A stretch of 64,000 nucleotides of DNA from Bacillota bacterium (GTDB taxonomy: Bacteria > Bacillota > Negativicutes > Sporomusales > Sporomusaceae), in assembly GCA_017889705.1 (NCBI GenBank), contig JAGGAB010000012.1, positions 62,001-126,000 of the forward strand, given 5' to 3'. This document shows, piece after piece, positions 18,601 to 26,873 of this stretch (positions are counted from its first letter, which is position 1; each line of letters begins with the position of its first letter). A program made the translations under genes and the position numbers. Below the pieces are notes generated by a model, which saw only the letters and a list, made by a program, of their open reading frames with translations, was not told the origin of the DNA and did not search any database.

Positions 18601-20712
18601 ATGGAAAAATTCCAGATGGAATTAGGTGGCCGAACTCTGATTATTGAATCAGGGAAAATGGCTAAACAAGCTAGTGGTGCAGTATTAGTGCGCTATGGCG
18701 ATACGGCTGTACTGGTTGCAGCAACTCAATCAGCAGAACCAAGACCAGGTATTGATTTTTTTCCGTTAACCGTTGATTACGAAGAACGGTTATATTCGGT
18801 AGGTAAAATTCCCGGTGGTTTTATTAAACGTGAAGGACGTCCCAGTGAAGCTTCCATTTTGGCCAGCCGTTTAATTGACAGACCAATTCGGCCGCTGTTT
18901 GCCGATGGATTGCGTAATGATGTTCATGTAGTAGCAACCGTATTGTCAGTGGATCAAAATAATCCGCCTGATATTGCTGCAATGATTGGCGCATCTTGTG
19001 CTTTAGGCATTTCAGATATTACCTTTAACGGGCCGATTGGCGGTGTTCGTGTCGGCTTGATTGATAAGCAATTTATTTTAAATCCTACGGTAGAGCAGCA
19101 GGGAAAAAGTGAGCTTAACTTAGTGGTAGCCGGTACCAAAGAGGCTATTTTGATGGTTGAAGCAGGTGCTAACGAACTGACTGAAGCTACTATGCTGGAA
19201 GCCATTTTATTTGGTCATGAAGCGATTAAACAAATTGTGGCTTTCCAAGAAGATATTATTGCTAAGATTGGCAAGCCCAAAAAGGAAAAACCACTTTACG
19301 AAGTTCCGGCCGAAATTGATACGGCTATGCGCCAATACATAACTGATAGATTAAAAGTTGCTGTGGCTAATGCGGACAAACTTGTACGCGAAGAAAATAT
19401 TAAGCAGCTTAAAATCGAAGCTACCGCGCATTTCGTGGCAATGTATCCTGAGAATGAAAAAGACATAAATAATATGTTCCAAAAGATTCTCAAAGAGATT
19501 GTGCGGAAAATGATTACGGTAGATAAAATCCGCCCAGATGGCCGTAAAGTTGACGAAGTACGCCCTATTACCTGCGAAGTGGGTTTATTAGCCCGTACGC
19601 ATGGTTCAGGCTTATTTACACGCGGTCAAACCCAGGTGCTTACTATTACTACTCTTGGTGCTATCGGTGACGAACAGATTCTTGATGGTCTTGGCGTTGA
19701 GGAATCCAAACGCTATATGCATCATTATAATTTCCCATCCTTTAGTGTTGGCGAGACCAGACCTTCCCGTGGGCCAGGGCGCCGCGAGATTGGTCATGGT
19801 GCGCTGGCTGAGCGGGCATTAGTACCTGTTATTCCTTCTGAAATGGAGTTTCCGTATACACTCCGCTTAGTATCAGAGGTGATTGAGTCCAATGGTTCAA
19901 CCTCAATGGGAAGTGTCTGCGGCAGTACTTTGTCACTCATGGATGCAGGTGTTCCCATAAAAGCTCCGGTATCTGGTGTTGCTATGGGTTTGGTAAAAGA
20001 CGGAGAAAATTATGCAGTTTTAACTGATATTCAGGGCATGGAAGATGCGCTGGGTGATATGGACTTTAAAGTTGCTGGTACTACCAAAGGGGTAACTGCC
20101 ATGCAGATGGATATGAAAATATCCGGTATTACCAAAGAAATTTTTGAAGCTGCACTGGAACAGGCTAAACGCGGCCGGATGCATATATTGGAGAAAATGC
20201 TGGAAGCTATCCAAGAACCAAGAAAAGATCTGTCGCCGTTTGCACCACGCATTATTACTATGGAAATTGATCCAGATAAAATTCGTGATGTTATTGGACC
20301 AGGCGGTAAAACTATTAAGAAAATTATTGAAGAAACTGGCGTCAGTATTGATATTGAAGATGACGGCAAGGTATTTATTGCAGCCGTTGACGTAGAAGCC
20401 GGACAAAAAGCAGTGCGCATTATTGAAACCTTAGTGCGCAGTGTCGAAGTTGGCACTACCTATGTTGGTAAAGTTACCAGATTAATGAATTTTGGTGCAT
20501 TTGTTGAAATTCTTCCTGGTAAGGAAGGGCTTGTACATATTTCCCAATTAGCCCTGGAACGAGTTGCCAAAGTAGAAGATGTTGTCAAAATTGGCGATGA
20601 AATTACGGTTAAAGTGACCGAAATTGATCGTCAAGGACGTATTAACCTTTCGCGCAAGGAATTGCTGAAATCAGAGTCACAGAACAATCCATCTGAACCT
20701 GCAGAACAATAG
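18601..20712 (+). CDS. pnp: Polyribonucleotide nucleotidyltransferase (PNPase)
   Basis: Trimeric phosphorolytic 3'-5' exoribonuclease of RNA turnover. The 703-residue product contains two RNase PH domains (1-210 and about 310-540) with [34 protein letters not shown] and [23 protein letters not shown] signatures (here [19 protein letters not shown]). A KH domain (about 555-615, [19 protein letters not shown]) and an S1 domain (about 620-690, [20 protein letters not shown]) follow. ATG 18601 has AGAGGAGG upstream. A terminator with a wobble-rich stem follows. Confidence 0.97.
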   Translation: MEKFQMELGGRTLIIESGKMAKQASGAVLVRYGDTAVLVAATQSAEPRPGIDFFPLTVDYEERLYSVGKIPGGFIKREGRPSEASILASRLIDRPIRPLFADGLRNDVHVVATVLSVDQNNPPDIAAMIGASCALGISDITFNGPIGGVRVGLIDKQFILNPTVEQQGKSELNLVVAGTKEAILMVEAGANELTEATMLEAILFGHEAIKQIVAFQEDIIAKIGKPKKEKPLYEVPAEIDTAMRQYITDRLKVAVANADKLVREENIKQLKIEATAHFVAMYPENEKDINNMFQKILKEIVRKMITVDKIRPDGRKVDEVRPITCEVGLLARTHGSGLFTRGQTQVLTITTLGAIGDEQILDGLGVEESKRYMHHYNFPSFSVGETRPSRGPGRREIGHGALAERALVPVIPSEMEFPYTLRLVSEVIESNGSTSMGSVCGSTLSLMDAGVPIKAPVSGVAMGLVKDGENYAVLTDIQGMEDALGDMDFKVAGTTKGVTAMQMDMKISGITKEIFEAALEQAKRGRMHILEKMLEAIQEPRKDLSPFAPRIITMEIDPDKIRDVIGPGGKTIKKIIEETGVSIDIEDDGKVFIAAVDVEAGQKAVRIIETLVRSVEVGTTYVGKVTRLMNFGAFVEILPGKEGLVHISQLALERVAKVEDVVKIGDEITVKVTEIDRQGRINLSRKELLKSESQNNPSEPAEQ

Positions 20713-20726
20713 AAAATAACCAATGA

Positions 20727-20778
20727 GGGGCTGTCGCAATAGTGATATAAAATTATCGCTGGCGATGGCTCTTTTTTA
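20727..20778 (+). terminator. Probable intrinsic terminator after pnp
   Basis: GGCTGTCGC (20729-20737) can pair with GCGATGGCT (20762-20770), using three G-U pairs, followed by CTTTTTTA. The loop is fairly large. A partial second terminator-like half-site (CGGCGTAAGCCGTG + T-run) lies at 20908-20927. Confidence 0.6.
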
Positions 20779-21004
20779 TGGAGAAATCTAATCTGCGCGT
20801 AAATAAGAGGCTCTATGTCAACGGTTGGGGTAAAGCATAAAGTAAATGATTAATGGAACATCGAGGACTTTTTCAGATCAATGAAATATTAGGGGCGGGA
20901 GGCACTTCGGCGTAAGCCGTGTTTTTTTATTGGTTCATAAAATATAACCAATGCTAATACACTGTATTACTTATAGCAAAGTCATGGGGTATGGGGTGAG
21001 GATA

Positions 21005-21727
21005 ATGGAATGTAAAGTGATAATTGTAAAAAAAGTTCGCGCGTGGTATGTATACTTTGCAGTTGGCGTTTTTATGACTGTTGCAATGATTTCAGGTGCT
21101 ACGCAACCACTTTTAGATACTACGCTAGTAGCTTCTGCTGTGTCGCCAATATTTCAAGGTAACCCTAATCAGCCTCAAGTTGCTTTGGCCTGTAATGTGT
21201 TTTGGGGAGAAGAATATTTGCCTAATATGCTTAAAACACTTGATGACAATAATGTGCGTATTACTTTTTTTATTGGGGGTAGCTGGGCTAATAAATATCC
21301 CGAGGTACTTAAAGACTTAGCTAACAGAGGGCATGAACTTGGAAACCACACCTATAGCCATCCTCATCCCAATACTTTGAGTAAAGAAAAAAACAAGGAA
21401 CAGATACTAAAGACAGAAGAACTTGTGGCAAGCCATACCGGCATAAAAACAACGCTGTATGCGCCGCCTTATGGCGAATACAATAATACGGTATTGTTGG
21501 CTGCACAGGAACTTTCATACACCACTATTATGTGGAGTATTGATACTGTTGATTGGAAACGGCCGCCACCTGATGTTCTACAAGCGCGTGTGCTTAAAAA
21601 AATTCATAATGGTGCTATTATTTTGATGCATCCGACAGCGCCGACGGCACAAGCTCTCCCCGGGCTTATAAACGAGATAAAGAAACGTGGATATACTATT
21701 GTGCCGGTAACTGATATACTAAAATAG
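21005..21727 (+). CDS. Polysaccharide deacetylase-family protein, YlxY-like, with altered first catalytic motif
   Basis: A 240-residue extracytoplasmic protein with an N-terminal membrane/signal segment (about 13-33) and a NodB-fold deacetylase domain (about 55-240). Such proteins remove acetyl groups from peptidoglycan amino sugars; YlxY sits next to pnp in B. subtilis and is sporulation-linked. Motif 2 (NHTYSHPHP), motif 3 (YAPPYGEYN), motif 4 (SIDTVDWKRP) and motif 5 (AIILMHPT) are present. Motif 1, normally with one or two aspartates, reads ACNVFWGEE, with Phe66 where related proteins usually keep an Asp. Activity is therefore uncertain. I chose ATG 21005, after GGGGTGAGG; a start 18 codons upstream is possible but lacks a good ribosome site. 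Confidence 0.8.
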   Translation: MECKVIIVKKVRAWYVYFAVGVFMTVAMISGATQPLLDTTLVASAVSPIFQGNPNQPQVALACNVFWGEEYLPNMLKTLDDNNVRITFFIGGSWANKYPEVLKDLANRGHELGNHTYSHPHPNTLSKEKNKEQILKTEELVASHTGIKTTLYAPPYGEYNNTVLLAAQELSYTTIMWSIDTVDWKRPPPDVLQARVLKKIHNGAIILMHPTAPTAQALPGLINEIKKRGYTIVPVTDILK

Positions 21728-21735
21728 AATATAAA

Positions 21736-21761
21736 GGCAGGTTGATACCTGCTATTTTTAT
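21736..21761 (+). terminator. Intrinsic terminator after the deacetylase gene
   Basis: GCAGGT-TGAT-ACCTGC hairpin followed by TATTTTTATT, nine bases after the stop codon. Confidence 0.75.
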
Positions 21762-21774
21762 TGCTTATTTATCT

Positions 21775-21932
21775 GAGACATGATACTATATGTTTACATA
21801 AAAAGTTTTTGTCCGATGACTAACCCGTTCTAATACTCCCGTCCTTTGCAGGCTGGAGTAAAGAACGGCTAGACGTTAGGATAATTCGACTAAGATTCAG
21901 ATGGGGTTAAAGCCCCATTTGAATCAAGTCTC
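21775..21932 (+). repeat. Dispersed structured repeat, copy A
   Basis: First of three related elements. It has outer GAGAC/GTCTC (21775-21779, 21928-21932), the shared string GTCCGATGACTAACCCG (21811-21827), an inner hairpin CCGTTCT/AGAACGG (21825-21831, 21862-21868), the shared block TAGACGTTAGGATAATTC, and a 13-bp hairpin GATTCAGATGGGG/CCCCATTTGAATC (21894-21906, 21913-21925) with loop TTAAAG. No gene inside. Identity unknown. Confidence 0.8.
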
Positions 21933-21959
21933 ATTTATGAATAGCATAAAAAGCAATAT

Positions 21960-22003
21960 CGGCTTGCGCCGTCGCTAAGGAGCGGCGCAAGCCGTGTTTT
22001 CTT
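21960..22003 (+). terminator. GC-rich terminator-like hairpin upstream of the GH18 gene
   Basis: Perfect 12-bp stem CGGCTTGCGCCG (21960-21971) / CGGCGCAAGCCG (21983-21994) with an 11-base loop, followed by TGTTTTCTTA. It sits only 33 bases before the GH18 start, so it could also attenuate that gene. The right arm closely matches a half-site at 20908-20920. Confidence 0.7.
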
Positions 22004-22026
22004 ATTGTTGGAAGGGAGGCTGATAT

Positions 22027-23250
22027 ATGAGAAAGTATAAAAGTGCTATATCACGGTTAATGATTATGTTTTTTATGATGAGTAGTATTATATTGCCTGT
22101 TACCTCTGTACATGCCTTTTCGGTTTCGGATTTATTGGGCCAGCCTTTTGGTTCTACTGAATCTGGTTTGACAAAGGGAATGAGTACAAGTAACGGCCTG
22201 TTAAATAGTTTGCTGGGATTATTACTTGGCAAATTTTTAGGTAATGGCCTAGATACGCAAACACCTGACGCTGATGCTGGAGGACCCAGCCGGGCAGCTA
22301 AAGAGTTTGTTGGTTTTTATGCTGAATGGTGGGGCGAAGACACTTCTTCTTATAACTCAATGATAAAAAACGCTAAGATGATTAAAACCATCGCACCATT
22401 TTGGGCAACATTGCAAGCTGATGGCACGGTGCTTGACCGCGGAGGCAATGATCATGAAGCTGTGGTTAAAGCGGCTCAGCAAAAGAATATGTCAGTATTG
22501 CTGTTAGTTAATAATGCTAAACAGGATAATGCTGCACCACCAATTCATACAGTACTGACAAATCCGGCACTTAGGACGAAAGCAATTGATAACTTTGAGG
22601 CATATATCAAGAAGTATGGTCTTGATGGTATCAATGTTGATTTTGAAATGGTACCTGCTGAGGATCGGGATAATTTGACCGCGTTTATGCGCGAGCTTTA
22701 TGCGCGCCTTAAACCTCAGGGATATATTGTATCCATTGACGTATTTCCTAAACAGAATGAAAATAACGATGTGGCAGCTGCCTACGATTATGCTGAACTG
22801 GTTAACTACGCTGACAAAATTATGATTATGACCTATGACAATCATGGTACGTGGAGCGGTCCAGGTCCAATCGCAGACATTTCTTGGGTGGAAAATAACC
22901 TGAAATATGCGCTGAAGTTTATTCCTAAGAATAAATTATATCTTGGTATTGCCGCATATGGTTATGATTGGGGCGGACAAAGTACAGAGTCTTTGGAATA
23001 TAACACAATTATGACTTTAGCTCAGCGTTATGGACAAGCAGTACAGTGGGATGATACAGCAAAAGCGCCGTATTTTAGTTATGCTGCGCCTGATGGTGTA
23101 CAGCACACGGTTTGGTTTGAAAATAGCAACAGCCTAAAATATAAGTTGGCACTCATAACTAAATATGATATTGCCGGCGCTGCCATGTGGAAGCTTGGTG
23201 AAGAAGATCCGGCAATATGGCCGGTTGTGAGTGAGATGTTTCAGAAGTAA
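22027..23250 (+). CDS. Secreted glycoside hydrolase family 18 protein (chitinase/cortex-lytic-like)
   Basis: A 407-residue exported protein. The signal peptide is about residues 1-31, ending near VHAFS. A hydrophobic, amphipathic linker (about 35-75, NGLLNSLLGLLLGKFLGNGL) precedes a GH18 barrel (about 90-407). The catalytic motif DGINVDFE (the DxxDxDxE pattern with its acid glutamate) is intact, and MIMTYDNHG and a late W (MWKLGEED) fit the family. It resembles spore cortex-lytic YaaH/SleL-type catalytic domains but has no LysM repeats. GGAAGGGAGG precedes ATG 22027. It forms a pair with the following amidase, and the pair is bracketed by two copies of the dispersed repeat. Chitinase activity versus N-acetylglucosaminidase on peptidoglycan cannot be decided. 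Confidence 0.88.
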   Translation: MRKYKSAISRLMIMFFMMSSIILPVTSVHAFSVSDLLGQPFGSTESGLTKGMSTSNGLLNSLLGLLLGKFLGNGLDTQTPDADAGGPSRAAKEFVGFYAEWWGEDTSSYNSMIKNAKMIKTIAPFWATLQADGTVLDRGGNDHEAVVKAAQQKNMSVLLLVNNAKQDNAAPPIHTVLTNPALRTKAIDNFEAYIKKYGLDGINVDFEMVPAEDRDNLTAFMRELYARLKPQGYIVSIDVFPKQNENNDVAAAYDYAELVNYADKIMIMTYDNHGTWSGPGPIADISWVENNLKYALKFIPKNKLYLGIAAYGYDWGGQSTESLEYNTIMTLAQRYGQAVQWDDTAKAPYFSYAAPDGVQHTVWFENSNSLKYKLALITKYDIAGAAMWKLGEEDPAIWPVVSEMFQK

Positions 23251-23280
23251 TTTCAATAATAATAACTTTAGGAGGCAGTA

Positions 23281-24156
23281 GTGTATAGTAAAAAAATAGT
23301 AACAATAGTTATGCTTGCAGTTTTGGTATTCAATGTAATCGGGCCGGTACAAATAAGCCACGCCGCAGCTTTAGATAATGTTATTGGTACACTGACGGCT
23401 TCCACAGTTTCATCACCAGATGGTGGTTCGAATGTGTTTAGTAAACTGTTTAGCTTATTATTTGACAAAATATTAGGACCGATATTAAATATTTTTGGCG
23501 GAGGTAAGGCGGCAAATTCTCAAGCAGAAAATCCGGTTAAAGTAACCCCACTTCCGTCAGACGGGAATACAAGTATTGTTGATAGTGGTGTATTACGGGG
23601 CAAAGTAATTATTGTTGACCCCGGACACGGGGGCAGCAATCCTGGTGCTGTAGCAAATAACACCAGGGAGACAGATAATAATTTGGCTGTTAGTCTCAAA
23701 TTGAAGGACAAGCTGACTAAAGCCGGAGCTAAAGTAGTTATGACAAGAGAGAGTGACCGTACTGTTGCGCCTGAAGGCAGCTCGTTAGGACAAGAGTTGT
23801 CAGCACGAGTTAATATTGCTGAAACCAATAATGCCGATATGTTTGTCAGTATCCACTCTAACTCTAACCCTGATCCTTCTTTATACGGTGCTATGACGTT
23901 CTATCCAAGCGGCAAAGCATCTAAATTGGCACTAGAGGTACAAAACAGTATTATTACTCAAACCGGTGCTGTAGATAAAGGGACTTCGCCAGCTACGTTT
24001 TATGTACTAAGAAACACATCAATGCCTAGTATTTTAGTGGAAATGGGCTTTATCAGCAATGCGGACGAAGCTAAGAAATTACAGGAAGACAGCTACCGTA
24101 ATAAGGTGGCCCAAGGTATATTTAACGGGGTAGTAAAATATTTTACCAATCAGTGA
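23281..24156 (+). CDS. Secreted N-acetylmuramoyl-L-alanine amidase (Amidase_3, CwlD-like)
   Basis: Zinc amidase that cleaves the bond between muramic acid and the peptide stem. The 291-residue product has a signal peptide (about 1-30, ending near SHA), a hydrophobic linker (about 52-80, FSKLFSLLFDKILGPILNIF) like that of the preceding GH18 protein, and an Amidase_3 domain (about 105-290). Zinc and catalytic positions are seen in VDPGHGG, RETDNNLAV, SIHSNSN and the late glutamate in SILVEMGFISN. Start is GTG 23281 after TTTAGGAGG, 30 bases behind the GH18 gene, so the two are surely co-transcribed. CwlD-like amidases act in spore cortex modification, which would fit, but vegetative wall remodelling is also possible. 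Confidence 0.9.
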   Translation: MYSKKIVTIVMLAVLVFNVIGPVQISHAAALDNVIGTLTASTVSSPDGGSNVFSKLFSLLFDKILGPILNIFGGGKAANSQAENPVKVTPLPSDGNTSIVDSGVLRGKVIIVDPGHGGSNPGAVANNTRETDNNLAVSLKLKDKLTKAGAKVVMTRESDRTVAPEGSSLGQELSARVNIAETNNADMFVSIHSNSNPDPSLYGAMTFYPSGKASKLALEVQNSIITQTGAVDKGTSPATFYVLRNTSMPSILVEMGFISNADEAKKLQEDSYRNKVAQGIFNGVVKYFTNQ

Positions 24157-24173
24157 CGATAAGTGTGACTAAA

Positions 24174-24338
24174 ACAGAGATAAACGAGAATACCCTTTAT
24201 CCGATGACTAACCCGCGCTCTTATTCCCACTTACACAAGTAGGAATAAGAGCGGTTAAGTCCCTGGATAAGGGCGACTAACTTTCAGCTGGGGTTAAAAC
24301 CCCATCTAAAACTAAGTCTACTTTATCTCTGTTTTTTT
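24174..24338 (+). repeat. Dispersed structured repeat, copy B (also terminator-like)
   Basis: Second copy, same orientation as copy A. Outer stem ACAGAGATAAA/TTTATCTCTGT (24174-24184, 24322-24332) is perfect and followed by a T-run. A long imperfect hairpin spans 24193-24273: CCCTTTATCC...GGATAAGGG outside and CGCTCTTATTCC/GGAATAAGAGCG (12 bp) inside. The TGGGG-TTAAAA-CCCCA hairpin is at 24289-24304. Together this predicts a Y-shaped three-way junction. The T-run after the outer stem suggests it ends the amidase transcript. Confidence 0.8.
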
Positions 24339-24416
24339 CTTTTGCAAATTTATGTATAATAGGGAATAGCTAATCTGGCAAGTGATAATAGTTTGGTATG
24401 AAGCAAAGGAGATTCT

Positions 24417-25670
24417 ATGTATAAAAAATCAATATTACCTAATGGAATTCGTGTAGTTTCTGAGACCATTCCGTATGTTAAATCAGTTACAATGGGAGTA
24501 TGGGTTGGAACAGGATCAAGGTTTGAAGAAGAAGATAATCATGGAGTGTCTCATTTTATTGAGCACTTAATGTTTAAGGGAACAACCCGGCGATCAGCTA
24601 AAGACATTGCTGAGATGGTTGATGCTGTTGGCGGGCAGTTAAATGCTTTTACTGCAAAAGAGTGCACTTGTTATTACTTAAAGGTATTGGATTCGCATGC
24701 TGAACTGGCAATGGATATTCTCAGTGATATGCTGCTAAAATCCAAATTTGCTGAAGAAGATATTGAGCGTGAGCGTCAAGTTGTGATTGAAGAAGTACAT
24801 ATGTATGAAGATTCACCGGAAGAATTAGTTCATGATATTCATCTTGATACAGTATGGCCGATTCACCCGCTTGGCCGAAATATTTTGGGTACGACTGAAT
24901 CCATCGAGAGATTTAATCGAAAATCTGTACTTAAGTATTATCAAGATTTCTATACGCCTGATAATGTGGTAATTGCGGCTGCTGGCAATATAACTCATGA
25001 GCAATTGGTGGAATTGGCCATGCGTTATTTTAGTGAACTAAAAGGGAACAAAAGAAAATTTGCGATAACAACCCCGAATTATACTCCGACACGAACTGTT
25101 ATTAATAAAGATTCTGAGCAAGTGCATATGTGTTTGGGAACAATAAGTGTTCCTCAGGATAATCCCCTATTATATCCGACTTACATTTTTAGTAATATTT
25201 TAGGCGGGGGAATAAGCTCAAGATTATTCCAGGCTATTCGCGAGGAACGTGGTCTGGCTTATTCCATATATTCCTATCAAAACAGCTATAAAGATGCCGG
25301 GTTGCTTACCATATATGCTGGAACTCGGCCAGGAAATGTAAGTCAGGTGCTAGAGCTTGTTATAGAAATTTTGCGCGAATTTAAAAGTAAAGGCATTACT
25401 GAACAAGAATTGGTTAAAGCCAGAGAGCAGATCAAAGGGAGTTTACTTCTTGGTTTGGAAAGTTCCAGCAGCCGGATGTCCAGGATTGGAAAAATGGAAG
25501 TTACATTAGAAAAATTTATTACATTAGATGAAGTAGTAAGTAAGATTGACAGGGTTAGCTTAAAAGATGTCAATCAGTTGATTGAGCAAATGCTTGTTGC
25601 CGAAAAATTATGTTTTACGGCGTTAGGACCTATTGATTCATCAGATATAAATACTGCTTTTACAATTTAG
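24417..25670 (+). CDS. M16 family zinc peptidase (YmxG/MlpA-like processing protease)
   Basis: A 417-residue cytoplasmic metallopeptidase of the pitrilysin/processing peptidase family. The inverted zinc motif HFIEH (in SHFIEHLMFKG, residues about 48-58) with the downstream glutamate in ERERQVVIEEVHMY forms the active site. The C-terminal half is the non-catalytic M16_C domain with RLFQAIREERGLAYSIYSY. In B. subtilis the equivalent gene lies between pnp-ylxY and ymxH; here the same order holds, with the wall-hydrolase pair inserted before it. ATG 24417 follows AAAGGAGATTCT. Substrates are unknown. Confidence 0.9.
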   Translation: MYKKSILPNGIRVVSETIPYVKSVTMGVWVGTGSRFEEEDNHGVSHFIEHLMFKGTTRRSAKDIAEMVDAVGGQLNAFTAKECTCYYLKVLDSHAELAMDILSDMLLKSKFAEEDIERERQVVIEEVHMYEDSPEELVHDIHLDTVWPIHPLGRNILGTTESIERFNRKSVLKYYQDFYTPDNVVIAAAGNITHEQLVELAMRYFSELKGNKRKFAITTPNYTPTRTVINKDSEQVHMCLGTISVPQDNPLLYPTYIFSNILGGGISSRLFQAIREERGLAYSIYSYQNSYKDAGLLTIYAGTRPGNVSQVLELVIEILREFKSKGITEQELVKAREQIKGSLLLGLESSSSRMSRIGKMEVTLEKFITLDEVVSKIDRVSLKDVNQLIEQMLVAEKLCFTALGPIDSSDINTAFTI

Positions 25671-25682
25671 AGGGGGATTTTT

Positions 25683-26126
25683 ATGGCAAGAGGTTTTGAA
25701 GTTGTTAGTCAATATCAAGATTGTGATATAAAGTTACCTGTGCGGAAGACTGCATACAGTGCCGGATATGATATTACTATTGCCCAAGATGCTACTTTGG
25801 TTCCCGGAAAGGTCGTTTTAGTACCGACCGGAGTTAAAGCCTATATGGAGCAAGACGAGTATCTGGGTATTCATATTCGGTCCGGTTTATCAATTAAACA
25901 TGGTTTAAGCTTAATTAATGGGCAAGGAATTATTGATGCCGACTACTATAATAATGAGGATAATGAAGGGCATATTTTAATTGCCGTTTATAACCATGGA
26001 TCAGAACCAGTGGTGCTCACAAAAGGAACAAGACTGGCTCAGGGAATTTTTTATAAGTATTTAAAAACAGATCATGATTGTGCAGACAATGTTCGCTCAG
26101 GAGGATTTGGAAGTACCGGGCAATAA
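25683..26126 (+). CDS. dut: dUTP diphosphatase (dUTPase)
   Basis: Hydrolyses dUTP to dUMP and pyrophosphate, keeping uracil out of DNA and supplying dTMP synthesis. The 147-residue product shows all five trimeric-dUTPase motifs: AYSAGYDI (1), RSGLSIKHG (2), GQGIIDADY (3), GTRLAQGIF (4) and the C-terminal arm RSGGFGSTG (5). Motif 3 continues YNNEDNEGHI, a variant I associate with clostridial dUTPases. It begins 13 bases after the M16 gene with AGAGGGGG as ribosome site, so probably shares its transcript. Confidence 0.92.
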   Translation: MARGFEVVSQYQDCDIKLPVRKTAYSAGYDITIAQDATLVPGKVVLVPTGVKAYMEQDEYLGIHIRSGLSIKHGLSLINGQGIIDADYYNNEDNEGHILIAVYNHGSEPVVLTKGTRLAQGIFYKYLKTDHDCADNVRSGGFGSTGQ

Positions 26127-26204
26127 CCGCGAGAAGAACTTTTTTCATAACTTCTTCTTAGATACCATATACATTTGGTAGAGGTAGATTAAGGAGGAGC
26201 TAGT

Positions 26205-26525
26205 TTGTATACATGGGCAACATTGGGGCTAGTTGTCCTGATAATCATGGGGTCTGTTTGGTTGCGTGTTTGTGATTATCGCATATCCTTAAATAATACA
26301 GCTAAAGTTGAACCCAAAGCATCGCCTTTTTCTACGGCCATACAAAATTTAGTAGCTACTGCCGGTGGTGTATATCTTTCTTTAGTTATGATTGTATCTT
26401 TTTTAAAGCTGGATATACCTGAAAGAATAACTGTCAGTATAATTGTCTTTGATCCTCTGGCAATGACGGCTGTTGTAGTAGCTGTTATTCAACCATTTTT
26501 TTGTAGGATATTTGATAGTAAGTAG
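26205..26525 (+). CDS. Small membrane protein of unknown function
   Basis: A 106-residue protein with three hydrophobic stretches: an N-terminal helix (about 4-22), one at about 44-65 and one near 75-98. I do not recognise the family. Start is a TTG at 26205 with an excellent AAGGAGGAG six bases upstream. It ends one base before the frame of the ymxH-like gene, so the two are coupled. Context (M16 protease, dUTPase, YmxH) gives no functional clue beyond possible membrane association. Confidence 0.7.
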   Translation: MYTWATLGLVVLIIMGSVWLRVCDYRISLNNTAKVEPKASPFSTAIQNLVATAGGVYLSLVMIVSFLKLDIPERITVSIIVFDPLAMTAVVVAVIQPFFCRIFDSK

Positions 26526-26534
26526 GTGGAATGT

Positions 26535-26798
26535 GTGCGGATAAGCGAGATGGCTGGCAAAGAAGTTATTAATTTGGGAGATGGTGCACGGCTAGGTATT
26601 GTTGGTGAGTGTGAACTCACTTTTGACAGCCGATCTGGAATGATAGTTGGCTTAATACTACCCAAACGCAGATCTATGTTAAATTTTTTAGGTGAGAATC
26701 AGAGTGTTACAATACCCTGGAAATCAATCAAGCGTATAGGGGATGAAATTGTTATTGTTGATTTAAATAACGCTTATGAGCGCATGTATTCGAGATGA
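26535..26798 (+). CDS. YlmC/YmxH family PRC-barrel protein
   Basis: An 87-residue PRC-barrel domain protein of the YlmC/YmxH sporulation-associated family. The N-terminal VRISEMAGKEVINLGDGARLG and the later PWKSIKRIGDEIVIVDL are typical. I place the start at the GTG at 26535, which gives the family's usual N terminus and uses GTAGGTGG as ribosome site; a GTG three codons earlier overlaps that site. In B. subtilis ymxH follows the M16 gene mlpA, matching the order here. Its molecular role is not established. Confidence 0.85.
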   Translation: MRISEMAGKEVINLGDGARLGIVGECELTFDSRSGMIVGLILPKRRSMLNFLGENQSVTIPWKSIKRIGDEIVIVDLNNAYERMYSR

Positions 26799-26828
26799 TT
26801 TTGGGATAAAAAGTCTTGTATGGGTCAA

Positions 26829-26863
26829 CCTAACATTAAACTGTAATTCAGAATAATGTTAGG
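26829..26863 (+). promoter_or_regulatory. Inverted repeat covering the ribosome site of the next gene
   Basis: CCTAACATTA (26829-26838) and TAATGTTAGG (26854-26863) form a perfect 10-bp stem with a 15-base loop. The right arm runs into AGGGGGC, the ribosome site of the gene starting at 26874. It could hide that site or be an operator. Confidence 0.6.
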
Positions 26864-26873
26864 GGGCTTATTG

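Noticed and set aside
21800..21940. T-box or tRNA-like element in repeat copy A
   Set aside because: No specifier/antiterminator T-box core and no tRNA acceptor or TPsiC arm could be found; the same motif recurs at unrelated loci in both orientations.
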